Source of the DNA: Sphingomonas sp.
GTDB taxonomy: Bacteria; Pseudomonadota; Alphaproteobacteria; Sphingomonadales; Sphingomonadaceae
Length of the DNA: 64,000 nt
Direction: 5' to 3'
Assembly: GCF_017744835.1 (NCBI RefSeq)
Contig: NZ_JAGIAM010000001.1
Location: forward strand, 186,001-250,000
Each line of letters opens with the position of its first letter. The first letter of the stretch is position 1. Below, piece after piece: positions 33,810 through 41,595 of this stretch. Made by a program: the position numbers and the translations under genes. A model generated the notes under the pieces. The model made no database searches. It was given only the letters and a program-made list of their open reading frames with translations, and was not told the DNA's origin.

Positions 33810-34265
33810 ATGGCGCAATATGAGCTTTCGGTCACGCGGCTGATCGATGCCCCGGTGGACGTCGTGTGGCGCGTCTTCACCGAACAAACCAACGAATGGT
33901 TCTGCCCCAAGCCCTGGCGTGCCGAGGTCCAGTGGGACCTGCGCGCCGGCGGGCGCTCCAACACCGTCATGTACGGTCCCGACGGCGAGGAGCAGCATCT
34001 GGAGGGCGTGATCCTCGAGGCCGTGCCCGGCAAGCGCGTGGTCTTCACCGATGCCTTCAAGGGCGACTGGGAACCGGCAGGCCCCTTCATGATCGGCTTC
34101 TTCGAGTTCGAGGCCGAGGGCGACAAGACCCGCTACACCGGCCGCGCGCGGCACTGGACCCAGGAAGCCTACGACCAGCACAAGGCGATGGGCTTCGAGC
34201 CCGGCTGGGGAGCGGTCGCGGACCAGCTGGCGGCACTCGCCGAGGGAGCCAGGGCGGAGGCCTGA
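33810..34265 (+). CDS. SRPBCC (AHSA1-like) protein
   Basis: A 151-aa SRPBCC-fold protein (LSVTRLIDAPVDVVWRVFTE, then WDLRAGGRSNTVMYGPDG), the AHSA1-like START-type hydrophobic pocket family. Seventh gene, 12 bp after the tandem-VOC gene with AGGAGAGG ribosome site. It ends 3 bp before the next gene. A ligand-binding role in the detoxification module is likely but unproven. Confidence 0.87.
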   Translation: MAQYELSVTRLIDAPVDVVWRVFTEQTNEWFCPKPWRAEVQWDLRAGGRSNTVMYGPDGEEQHLEGVILEAVPGKRVVFTDAFKGDWEPAGPFMIGFFEFEAEGDKTRYTGRARHWTQEAYDQHKAMGFEPGWGAVADQLAALAEGARAEA

Positions 34266-34268
34266 ACC

Positions 34269-34997
34269 ATGTCGACGGACTTCGCGCGCATGGCTTTCCC
34301 CAACGAGAGCCGTGAATATCGCGCGGCGCGCAACGCGCTGCTCGATGCGGAGATCGAACTACGCCGCCGGACGGAGGCCGTGGCCGCAATGCGCCGCGCG
34401 CTTCCGCCCGGTGGCGCGGTGCCCCAGGACTATGTGTTCGAGCGTATCGGCGCGGACTTTCGACCCGGGTCCGTGCGGCTGTCCGAGCTGTTCGGCGATT
34501 TCCGCACGATCCTGATCTACAGCTACATGTACGGCCCCGAGCGCGACAGTCCGTGCCCGGGCTGCACGCACCTGCTCGACGGGCTCGACGGCGCCGCGCG
34601 ACACGTGACCAAGCGCGCACCGCTCTACGTCGTCGCGCGCTCGCCGATCGCGCGGCTGGCCGCATGGGCACATGCGCGCGGGTGGAATCACCTCCAGTTG
34701 CTCTCGACCGCAGGCAATGCCTATCCGGTCGACTATCATGGCAACACCGCCGGAATGCCCGCGGCGATGCGCGCCGAGCGCGGCTATGCCGAGGGCGAGA
34801 ACCATGACGAGCCGATACTCAACGTCTTCACGCGGGACGGCGACACGATACGCCACTTCTGGGGCAGCGAGCTGGTGTTCGCGCCCGAGGACCCGGGGCA
34901 GGACCATCGCGGACTGGACAGCATCGATCCGGTGTGGGGCCTGCTCGACACCGTTCCCGAGGGCCGCGGCGATTTCTTTCCCAAGGTGAACTACTAG
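34269..34997 (+). CDS. DUF899 thioredoxin-like protein
   Basis: A 242-aa DUF899 protein with the core YSYMYGPERDSPCPGCTHLL, where CPGC is a thioredoxin-type dithiol. C-terminal features are HDEPILNVFTRDGD and FFPKVNY. Last gene of the operon; its ATG is 3 nt after the SRPBCC stop. The family is probably thiol-redox active. A long hairpin starts 4 nt after its stop codon. Confidence 0.88.
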   Translation: MSTDFARMAFPNESREYRAARNALLDAEIELRRRTEAVAAMRRALPPGGAVPQDYVFERIGADFRPGSVRLSELFGDFRTILIYSYMYGPERDSPCPGCTHLLDGLDGAARHVTKRAPLYVVARSPIARLAAWAHARGWNHLQLLSTAGNAYPVDYHGNTAGMPAAMRAERGYAEGENHDEPILNVFTRDGDTIRHFWGSELVFAPEDPGQDHRGLDSIDPVWGLLDTVPEGRGDFFPKVNY

Positions 34998-35000
34998 TGC

Positions 35001-35061
35001 GTATCGACATTCAGCCTAACGCGCTCCCTTCCTTTTGGGGAGGGGAGACGAATGTCGATAC
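35001..35061. repeat. Long hairpin with 12-bp perfect arms
   Basis: GTATCGACATTC (35001-35012) and GAATGTCGATAC (35050-35061) pair perfectly, with an inner, weaker G/C stem (CTCCC / GGGAG). Begins 4 nt after the DUF899 stop. It lacks a T-tract but could stop transcription or stabilise the operon mRNA. Its right half is shared with 35367-35411. Confidence 0.75.
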
Positions 35062-35162
35062 AGCCCAGGCCCCCCGGCGCAAAATCTTGCCGCTTGCAAA
35101 ATAGGATTTGGCCTGAAACAAATCAGGAACGCTCTTTCTCAATCTGAATATAATCGGCGTCT

Positions 35163-35213
35163 CGCGCGCACACGCACACGCACGCGCGCAGGCACGTACG
35201 CACGCGCATGCGC
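35163..35213. other. Alternating purine-pyrimidine tract (Z-DNA-prone)
   Basis: 28 nt of perfect alternation (35163-35190, mostly CG and CA steps), one interruption, then 22 nt more (35192-35213). Sequences of this type can flip to left-handed DNA under negative supercoiling, as could occur where two convergent transcripts meet. Confidence 0.6.
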
Positions 35214-35366
35214 CCGCGTTTGGGTATCCACTTTGTCCACTTCCGCCGTGTCAACTTCCGGCATCGCGGCGCCGGATCGGCCGATGGTCAGGCCCCGCTC
35301 GAACCGCCGCGATAGTGTGACCCTGGTGTGACCTTTGGTCGCGCAGGATGCGCGGCGGCGCTAGCG

Positions 35367-35411
35367 TAACGCGCTTCCCTCCCTGAAAGGAAGGGGAGAT
35401 GAATGCGATAC
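35367..35411. repeat. Second copy of the TAACGCGCT...GATAC element
   Basis: This copy and 35017-35061 align along their length: TAACGCGCT, a pyrimidine/purine stem (CCCTTCC.../...GGGGAG), then GAxGAATG(T)CGATAC. They are in direct orientation, 350 bp apart, and end next to the stop codons of the two flanking convergent genes. The element looks like an intergenic repeat family of this genome. Confidence 0.6.
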
Positions 35412-35414
35412 AAG

Positions 35415-36029
35415 CTAGGCGAAGGCCGGCGAGCTTTTGAGCTGCTGATAGGCCTCGATCACCTGCTGCAGCTTGGTCTCGTGGCTGCGGTCTCCGCCGT
35501 TCCGGTCGGGATGATATTTGCGGACCAGCTCCGAATAGCGCTTCCTGAGCGCCGTCCGGTCCGAATCGAGCTCGAGCGCGAGCGTGCGCAGCGCCTCGCG
35601 GTCCTTGCCCGACAGCGGCTTGCCGTCCTTGCGCTCGGCGCGGTCCTTCATCTTCTCGCGGAAGCGCGCGCCGATCGCGTCGAGCGGATCGGAGAAGTCG
35701 GCCCAGCGCGGCGGCCGGTCGGCACCGCCTGTGGCGTTGAACGCGCGGGTCTCGCGCTCCCAGCCGGCAAGCGGGCGCTGGGCGTCGTGGATCTCGTCAG
35801 GGCTCATGCCCGCGAAGAAATTGTACCCCGAATTGAACGCGCGGACGTGCTCGAGGCACAGCCAGCGATATTGCGCCGGTCCGTCGAAGCCGTGGCGGCC
35901 CTCGGCCGGGGGCGCGCGGAACTCGCCGGGCTCGGTGCAGCCGGGCTCGGCGCACAGCCGGCCCGACGCTTCCACACGGCCATGGAAACGCGCGTTCGGA
36001 CGTTCTTTCCTGCTATGGCTGCTCGCCAC
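35415..36029 (-). CDS. J-domain protein with C-terminal DnaJ module
   Basis: A 204-aa co-chaperone-like protein. A J-domain at the C-terminus has the HPD triad (YHPDRNGGD, H173-P174-D175), needed to stimulate DnaK. The N-terminal part has cysteines C26, C31 and C58 plus H61, perhaps binding a metal. In many alphaproteobacteria this gene stands between bolA and cobS. Here it is divergent from bolA (35 bp) but separated from cobS by the HxlR/VOC module. Function in the CobS/CobT context is unknown. Confidence 0.88.
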   Translation of the reverse strand: MASSHSRKERPNARFHGRVEASGRLCAEPGCTEPGEFRAPPAEGRHGFDGPAQYRWLCLEHVRAFNSGYNFFAGMSPDEIHDAQRPLAGWERETRAFNATGGADRPPRWADFSDPLDAIGARFREKMKDRAERKDGKPLSGKDREALRTLALELDSDRTALRKRYSELVRKYHPDRNGGDRSHETKLQQVIEAYQQLKSSPAFA

Positions 36030-36064
36030 GGGACTCCCTCAACCAAAGGGCCTATATAGGCGCG

Positions 36065-36349
36065 ATGACCACGCCTGCCACCGGCCCGTTGGCCGACCAG
36101 ATCGCCGCCCGTCTCACCGCCGCGCTCGACCCGACGCAGCTCGAGGTCGTCAACGACAGCGCCAGGCATCGCGGGCATCTGGGCGACGACGGCACCGGCG
36201 AATCGCACTGGACCGTGACGGTCGAGAGCGGAGCCTTTGTGGGGCTTTCGCGCGTTCAGCGACAGCGGCTGATCAACAATGCGCTCGCCGACCTGCTCGC
36301 CGGGCGCATCCACGCACTCGCGATCAAGGCCCGCGCACCGGGAGAATGA
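36065..36349 (+). CDS. bolA: BolA family protein
   Basis: A 94-aa BolA/IbaG-type protein. The signature is the region NDSARHRGHLGDDGTGESHW followed by LSRVQRQRLINNAL, including the conserved His. It partners with monothiol glutaredoxins in iron-sulfur cluster handling. Divergent from the J-domain gene. Its TGA overlaps an ATG of the downstream GST frame. Confidence 0.92.
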   Translation: MTTPATGPLADQIAARLTAALDPTQLEVVNDSARHRGHLGDDGTGESHWTVTVESGAFVGLSRVQRQRLINNALADLLAGRIHALAIKARAPGE

Positions 36350-36351
36350 CG

Positions 36352-37050
36352 ATGGCGTACAAGCTCTGGTACTGGGCCGAAATCCAGGGCCGGGGCGAGT
36401 TCGTCCGACTGCCGATGGAGGCGGCCGGGATCGCCTATGTCGACATGGCCCGCGAGCGGGGCAGCGATGCGCTGATCGCCGACATGAAGGCGCGCACGCA
36501 CCGACCGCCCTTCGCCCCGCCCTATCTCGACACCGGCGACCAGGTGATCGCGCAGGTCGCCAACATCCTGCTCTACCTCGGCGACGCGCACGGCGTCGGC
36601 CCGACGGACGCCGACGCGCGGTATTGGCTGCACGAGGTCCAGCTCACCGTCACCGATTTCGTCGCCGAAGTGCACCAGGTCCATCATCCGGTGGGCGTCG
36701 GGCTGTATTACGAGGACCAGAAAGCCGAAGCCGCCCGCTTCGCCGCCGAGTTCCGCGAGGCGCGGATGCCCAAGTTCCTCGGCTGGTTCGAGCGCTCGGT
36801 GCAGGGCGAATGGCTTGCGGGCGACAAATGGAGCTATGGCGATACCTCGATCTTCCAGCTGATCGAGGGGCTGCGCTACATGTTCCCCCGGCGGATGGCT
36901 GCGATCGAACGCGATTACCCGCGCCTGCTCGCGATCCGCGATCGCGTCGCGCACCTGCCCGGCGTCGCGGCCTACCTCGCCAGCGACCGGCGGATCGGGT
37001 TCAACACCCAGGGCATATTCCGTCACTATCCCGAGCTCGACGCCGGATGA
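36352..37050 (+). CDS. Glutathione S-transferase
   Basis: A 232-aa GST of the sigma/mu-like type (KLWYWAEIQGRGEFVRLPMEAAGIAY with the catalytic Tyr region, PPFAPPYLDTGDQVIAQVANI). The C-terminal half contains SYGDTSIFQLIEGLR. The ATG at 36352 has GGAG 7 nt upstream; an in-frame ATG at 36346, overlapping the bolA stop by ATGA, is the alternative. Co-transcription with bolA is likely. Confidence 0.88.
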   Translation: MAYKLWYWAEIQGRGEFVRLPMEAAGIAYVDMARERGSDALIADMKARTHRPPFAPPYLDTGDQVIAQVANILLYLGDAHGVGPTDADARYWLHEVQLTVTDFVAEVHQVHHPVGVGLYYEDQKAEAARFAAEFREARMPKFLGWFERSVQGEWLAGDKWSYGDTSIFQLIEGLRYMFPRRMAAIERDYPRLLAIRDRVAHLPGVAAYLASDRRIGFNTQGIFRHYPELDAG

Positions 37051-37121
37051 ACTGTACCTGGGGATGATTGTCCCCCTCGCTCCGGAAGGGCTATGGCCTG
37101 ACGACAGCCACGGAGAAAGCG

Positions 37122-38021
37122 ATGCTCGACGATCTGGTCATGCAAACGATCGAACCGACCAGCCACGATCTGGGCGGCTTCAAGGTCCACCGCACCTTGC
37201 CGTCGCGGCCGCGGACGATGGTGGGGCCCTTCATCTTCTTCGACCAGATGGGACCCGCGCACCTGTCGGTCGGCACCGGCATCGACGTACGTCCACATCC
37301 GCACATCAACCTCGCCACGGTCACCTATCTCTTCGCCGGCGCGATCGACCACCGCGACTCGCTCGGCACCTTCGCGACGATCGAGCCGGGTGCGGTCAAT
37401 CTGATGACCGCGGGCAACGGCATCGTCCATTCGGAGCGCTCGCCCTCGGCCGAGCGCGCCAAGGGGCCCGAACTCTCGGGAATCCAGACCTGGCTCGCGC
37501 TCCCCGAAGCCGTCGAGGAGATGGACCCGGCCTTCGAGCATGTCGCCGCCGCGGAGCTGCCGATCGTCGAGGCGAGCGGCGCGCGGGCACGGGTGATCAT
37601 GGGCAGCCTGTGGGGCGCGCGTGCGCCCACCACCACCTATGCCGGCACCATCTATGCCGACATCCAGCTCGATCCCGGCGCGAGCATCCCGATCGACGCC
37701 GAGGCCGACGAGCGTGCGCTCTATGTCGCGCTGGGAGACGCCAGCCTCGACGGGATGACGCTCGAGCCGATGACGCTCTACATCCTGCGCCCCGGCATCG
37801 CGGCGACGCTGCGCTCGCAAGGCGGCGGGCGCGTGATGCTGTGCGGCGGTGAGGCCTTCAGCACGCCGCGCCACGTGTGGTGGAACTTCGTCTCCTCCGA
37901 CCGCGAGCGGATCAATCAGGCCAAGGAGGACTGGAAGGCCGGGCTGTTCCCCAAGGTGCCGGGCGACGACAAGGAATTCATTCCGATCCCGGAAGTGCCG
38001 AAGACGGTGAGCTATCCCTGA
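37122..38021 (+). CDS. Pirin family protein
   Basis: A 299-aa pirin (double cupin). The metal-binding cupin motif is RPHPHINLATVTYLFAGAIDHRDSLGT, followed by GNGIVHSERS, with the usual three His and one Glu. Pirins bind Fe and can act as quercetin dioxygenases or redox sensors. The C-terminal domain ends RERINQAKEDWKAGLFPKVPGD, a pirin hallmark. Ribosome site GGAGAAAG upstream. Confidence 0.94.
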   Translation: MLDDLVMQTIEPTSHDLGGFKVHRTLPSRPRTMVGPFIFFDQMGPAHLSVGTGIDVRPHPHINLATVTYLFAGAIDHRDSLGTFATIEPGAVNLMTAGNGIVHSERSPSAERAKGPELSGIQTWLALPEAVEEMDPAFEHVAAAELPIVEASGARARVIMGSLWGARAPTTTYAGTIYADIQLDPGASIPIDAEADERALYVALGDASLDGMTLEPMTLYILRPGIAATLRSQGGGRVMLCGGEAFSTPRHVWWNFVSSDRERINQAKEDWKAGLFPKVPGDDKEFIPIPEVPKTVSYP

Positions 38022-38027
38022 GCCTCT

Positions 38028-38123
38028 CCCCTCCCGCTTGCGGGAGGGGTCGGGGGAGGGCATGGTCTGGGCGCGGCGAGGAGGGGAAGCCCCTCCCCCA
38101 ACCCCTCCCGCAAGCGGGAGGGG
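38028..38123. repeat. Double-hairpin G/C-rich intergenic repeat
   Basis: CCCCTCCCGCTTGCGGGAGGGG (38028-38049) and CCCCTCCCGCAAGCGGGAGGGG (38102-38123) are inverted with respect to each other and each forms its own hairpin. The entire 96-bp unit is an extended palindrome between pirin and the hydrolase gene. The right hairpin ends 3 nt before the hydrolase ATG and could mask its ribosome site. Partial copies exist near 61379-61400 and 21647-21672. Confidence 0.75.
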
Positions 38124-38126
38124 AAC

Positions 38127-39026
38127 ATGCAATCCTACGAACTCCAGCGCCTCGCTCTCCCCACCGGTGTCGAGCTCGACGTCGCCATTGCCGGCGACCC
38201 GGCGAACCCGCCGGTCATCCTGCTCCACGGCTTCCCCGAATCGCACCGCACCTGGCGCCACCAGATCCCGGTGCTGGCGGCGAACCATCATGTAGTCGCG
38301 CCCGACCAGCGCGGCTATGCGCGCTCGTCCAAGCCCGAGGGCGTCGAGAACTACACTCCCGACAAGCCGGTCGCGGACCTGATCGCGCTCGCCGACGCGC
38401 TCGATATCGATCGCTTCACTCTGGTAGCGCACGACTGGGGCGGCGCAATCGCCTGGATGGCGGCGCTCCAGCATCCGCGGCGGATCACGCGGCTGGTGAT
38501 CCTCAACGCGCCCCATCCGCAAATCTTCCAGCGCACGCTGATCGACGACCCCGAGCAGCGCCGCGCGAGCCGCTACATCCGCACCTTCCGCGATACACGC
38601 ATCGACCAGGGGCTGGTCGGCGCGGGACTGGAGCGTTTCTTCGCCTCCACCTTCACCCAGCACCTGGTGAGCGCCATCGCGGGCGAGGACAAGGCCGCCT
38701 ATCTCGACGAATGGAGCCAGCCTGGCGCGATGACGGCGATGCTCAACTGGTACCGCGCGAGCAGCATTGTCGTGCCCGAGGAAGGCGAGGCGGTCGACCG
38801 GCCCGGCTGGATCGACGCCCCCTTCCCGCCCGTCACCCAGCCGACGCTGGTGATCTGGGGCATGAAGGACAAGGCGCTGCTCCCGTGCCAGCTCGACGGG
38901 CTCGATCGGCTGGTCCCCAACCTCACGCTGGTGAGGATCGAGGAGGGGGGGCATTTTATTCCTTGGGAACAGCATGAAGCGGTGAATGCAGCGCTGGGGG
39001 CGTGGCTGGCGCGGACCGAGGGGTAG
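38127..39026 (+). CDS. Alpha/beta-fold hydrolase (epoxide-hydrolase-like)
   Basis: A 299-aa hydrolase. The oxyanion HGFPESHRTW, the nucleophile AHDWGG (Asp nucleophile, epoxide-hydrolase/haloalkane-type), cap-domain tyrosines and a C-terminal histidine (EEGGHFIPWEQH) are all present. Asp at the elbow indicates an epoxide or haloalkane hydrolase rather than an esterase. The last 71 bp overlap the 3' end of the convergent MpaB-type gene. Its start sits directly behind the repeat at 38028-38123. Confidence 0.88.
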   Translation: MQSYELQRLALPTGVELDVAIAGDPANPPVILLHGFPESHRTWRHQIPVLAANHHVVAPDQRGYARSSKPEGVENYTPDKPVADLIALADALDIDRFTLVAHDWGGAIAWMAALQHPRRITRLVILNAPHPQIFQRTLIDDPEQRRASRYIRTFRDTRIDQGLVGAGLERFFASTFTQHLVSAIAGEDKAAYLDEWSQPGAMTAMLNWYRASSIVVPEEGEAVDRPGWIDAPFPPVTQPTLVIWGMKDKALLPCQLDGLDRLVPNLTLVRIEEGGHFIPWEQHEAVNAALGAWLARTEG

Positions 39027-39867
39027 CGAGCCGGGCGCGGGCCCGGGCGGCAGGGCTCGACGGCAGCTCGACGCGCTCGGCCAGCCGGGCGAGGCGACGC
39101 AGCAGCAGCCGTTCGCCGGCCCCGAGCCGCCCGGCCAGCCCGAGGCGAACCCGCATGTCCGCCGGCAGCAGATCGACCGCCGCACGCGCGCCAATCCGCT
39201 GAAGCCAGCGCGCCGGCCGCGGCAGGATGCTGGCGGTGCGCAATATCTCCAGCAGCTCGCCGAGGATCGGCGAAGGCTCCAGCCGCGGCGCCATCGCGGC
39301 CATCAGCGCATCCATCGCGGCTTCGGATTCGGGGGGATTTTCGACTCCGTAGAGCGCGGCGCCGGGCCTCGCCTCGCGATAATAGCGGTCGCGGTCGGCG
39401 GCCGGGACGGGCGCGGCGTAGCGGGCATAGGCTTCGAGGAACGCCCAGCTGGCCGTCGCCTGCACCCAGAGCAGCAGCTCGGGATCGTCGGCGCGATAGG
39501 CTTCCCCGTCGGGCGTCGTTCCCTCGATCGCGCCGTGCATGCGGCTCACGCGCGCCGCGAGCGCCTCGAAGCGGCTCCGCGCGCCATAGACCGTAATCAT
39601 CGCCGCGGTGCCCGTCCGCCGCAGCCGGCGCGCGGGATCGCGCTTGAAGCTGGAATGATCCCACACGCCGTGGCGCACGCGCGGTTCGCCGAGCTCGAGC
39701 AGCACCGCGGCGATCCCGCCGACGTACATGGTCACCGGATTGCTGAACACGCGCCAGGAAACCGAATCCGGCGGAAGCACCGCGGGCTCGCCCGGGGGCG
39801 TGGAGAAGTCGGCACCGTCGAAGCCCGCGATCTGCGATGCGAGCCGGTCGAGAAGGTCGAGAATCAT
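38956..39867 (-). CDS. Oxygenase MpaB family protein (DUF2236)
   Basis: A 303-aa protein of the MpaB/DUF2236 (latex-clearing-like) family: FSNPVTMYVGGIAAVLLELGEPRVRHGVWDHS near the N-terminus, then RADDPELLLWVQATASWAFLEAY, typical of this family. These helical proteins bind heme b and in related enzymes cleave polyisoprene or oxygenate substrates. Convergent with the hydrolase gene and overlapping it by 71 bp. Substrate unknown. Confidence 0.85.
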   Translation of the reverse strand: MILDLLDRLASQIAGFDGADFSTPPGEPAVLPPDSVSWRVFSNPVTMYVGGIAAVLLELGEPRVRHGVWDHSSFKRDPARRLRRTGTAAMITVYGARSRFEALAARVSRMHGAIEGTTPDGEAYRADDPELLLWVQATASWAFLEAYARYAAPVPAADRDRYYREARPGAALYGVENPPESEAAMDALMAAMAPRLEPSPILGELLEILRTASILPRPARWLQRIGARAAVDLLPADMRVRLGLAGRLGAGERLLLRRLARLAERVELPSSPAARARARLATPRSAPATPPALHSPLHAVPKE

Positions 39868-39995
39868 CGGCGATACAACGGGCAGGCCCTCGAACCGCTC
39901 CGCTTCCGCGCCTCGCCGCCTCCACGCTGGAAAAAGCGTCGCGAACCCTCTATCGGCCGGGCTTTCCCCAATTCTTGACGAACAGGCATTCTCCC

Positions 39996-41093
39996 ATGGG
40001 TTTCCGCTGCGGCATTGTCGGCCTTCCGAACGTCGGCAAGTCCACGCTCTTCAACGCGCTGACCGAGACCGCGGCGGCGCAGGCGGCCAACTATCCCTTC
40101 TGCACGATCGAGCCCAATGTCGGGAACGTCGCGGTGCCCGATCCGCGGCTGCAGAAGCTCGCCGAGATCGCCGGATCGGCCAAGATCATCGAGACCCAGC
40201 TCGGCTTCGTCGACATCGCCGGGCTGGTCCGCGGCGCGAGCAAGGGCGAGGGGCTGGGCAACCAGTTCCTGGGCAACATCCGCGAAGTGGATGCGATCGT
40301 CCATGTGCTGCGCTGCTTCGAGAACGACGACATCCAGCACGTCGACAACAAGGTCGACCCGATCGCCGATGCCGAGACGGTGGAGACCGAGCTGATGCTC
40401 GCGGATCTCGAAAGCCTCGAGAAGCGCGTGCCCAACTACGTCAAGAAGGGCCAGCAGGGCGACAAGGAAGCCAAGATCGCCGCCTCGGTGCTCGGCCAGG
40501 CGCTGGAACTGCTGCGCGAAGGCAAGCCCGCACGGCTGACCCAGCCCAAGGATGCCGAGGAAGCCCGGGTCTTCGCCCAGGCGCAGCTGCTCACCGGCAA
40601 GCCCGTGCTCTACGTCTGCAACGTCAACGAAGAAGATGCCGCCAACGGCAACGAGCTCTCCGCCAAGGTATTCGCCAAGGCCAAGGCCGAGGGCGCCGAG
40701 GCGGTGGTCGTCTCCGCCGCGATCGAAGCCGAGATCGCGACCATGCCGCCCGAGGAGCGCGGCGAGTTCCTCTCCGAGCTGGGGCTCGAGGAGACCGGCC
40801 TCGCCCGCGTGATCCGCGCCGGCTACAAGCTGCTCCACCTGCTCACCTTCTTCACCGTCGGTCCCAAGGAGGCGCGGGCCTGGACTGTCCATTCCGGCGC
40901 CACGGCACCGGAGGCCGCGGGCGAGATCCACAGCGACTTCGAGAAGGGATTCATCCGCGCCGAGACGATCGCCTACGACGATTACGTCGCGCTGGGCGGC
41001 GAGGCCCGCGCCCGCGAGGCGGGCAAGCTACGCGCCGAGGGCAAAGCCTATGTCGTCCAGGACGGCGACGTGATGCACTTCCTGCACAGCTGA
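39996..41093 (+). CDS. ychF: Redox-regulated ATPase YchF
   Basis: A 365-aa OBG-like ATPase. The P-loop GLPNVGKS (residues 8-15) and DIAGLVRGASKGEGLGNQFL (G3 region) are present; the G4 position is N-(V)-N-E, fitting ATP preference. The C-terminal TGS domain ends in HFLHS. Length matches the family (363-366 aa). Binds ribosomes; linked to oxidative-stress control. The start follows an unremarkable upstream region. Confidence 0.97.
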   Translation: MGFRCGIVGLPNVGKSTLFNALTETAAAQAANYPFCTIEPNVGNVAVPDPRLQKLAEIAGSAKIIETQLGFVDIAGLVRGASKGEGLGNQFLGNIREVDAIVHVLRCFENDDIQHVDNKVDPIADAETVETELMLADLESLEKRVPNYVKKGQQGDKEAKIAASVLGQALELLREGKPARLTQPKDAEEARVFAQAQLLTGKPVLYVCNVNEEDAANGNELSAKVFAKAKAEGAEAVVVSAAIEAEIATMPPEERGEFLSELGLEETGLARVIRAGYKLLHLLTFFTVGPKEARAWTVHSGATAPEAAGEIHSDFEKGFIRAETIAYDDYVALGGEARAREAGKLRAEGKAYVVQDGDVMHFLHS

Positions 41094-41114
41094 AGCCTTC
41101 AGCGGCCAGCGGGT

Positions 41115-41525
41115 CTAGCGCTGGCCGCCCTCGAACGCCGCCAGTATCGGGCAAGGCCCGCCGTCGCCCGATCCGCATTCGCGCGCGAGCTTGCGCAGCG
41201 CGTCGCGCGAGGCCTGGAGCTCGGCGATCCTCGCATCGAGCGCGGCGATCTGCTCGCGGGCGAGCTCCCTTGCCCGGGTGCGGTCGTCGCGCGCGTCGAG
41301 CGCGAGCAACTCGGCGATCTGTTCGAGCGTGAAGCCCGCCGCCTGCGCCGAGCGGATGAACTTGAGCCGGCGCACGTCCGCATCCGAATAGCGACGCACG
41401 CCGCCCCCGGTGCCATGGCCCCCGGGACGCGCCGGCGTGTCGATCAGTCCGCGGCGCTGGTAATAGCGGATCGTCTCCACCCCCACGCCGCCCGCGCGCG
41501 CCAGCCCGGCGATCGTCATTTCCAT
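41115..41525 (-). CDS. MerR family regulator, metal-type without Cys82
   Basis: A 136-aa MerR-type regulator. The winged helix-turn-helix reads TIAGLARAGGVGVETIRYYQRRGLI and RRYSDADVRRLKFI. A dimerisation helix follows. Metal-site cysteines C117 and C125 correspond to the C-terminal pair of MerR, but residue 82 is Arg, where mercury-MerR has the third Cys. So it may sense another metal or thiol-reactive compound. Divergent from the glutaredoxin-MauE gene, with a classic MerR operator between them. Confidence 0.88.
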   Translation of the reverse strand: MEMTIAGLARAGGVGVETIRYYQRRGLIDTPARPGGHGTGGGVRRYSDADVRRLKFIRSAQAAGFTLEQIAELLALDARDDRTRARELAREQIAALDARIAELQASRDALRKLARECGSGDGGPCPILAAFEGGQR

Positions 41526-41530
41526 GCCGC

Positions 41531-41562
41531 TTGACTCCGTACCATGGTACGGACCCTATATG
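41531..41562 (+). promoter_or_regulatory. MerR-type promoter and operator
   Basis: A -35 TTGACT (41531-41536) and -10 TATATG (41557-41562) are separated by 20 bp, longer than usual. The spacer carries the perfect palindrome CCGTACCATGGTACGG (41537-41552). This is the hallmark of MerR-controlled promoters, which the regulator activates by twisting the DNA. Confidence 0.85.
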
Positions 41563-41595
41563 GCTCGCGAACGCTGATTTCGCAAGGAAACCGCC

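Larger units (their letters stand above)
34998..35414. other. 417-bp non-coding interval between two convergent genes
   Basis: Between the DUF899 gene and the J-domain gene. It contains two copies of a repeat (35017-35061 and 35367-35411), an alternating purine/pyrimidine tract (35163-35213) and some AT-rich sequence. No convincing gene; the small open frames have no ribosome site. See the repeat entries. Confidence 0.6.

Noticed and set aside
35035..35331. Small plus-strand frame across the alternating tract
   Set aside because: Translation is a run of Arg/Thr/Ala from the CA/CG repeat; no ribosome site.
38028..38123. CRISPR-like repeat
   Set aside because: Only two units, inverted relative to each other and not evenly spaced; it is a palindromic intergenic repeat.
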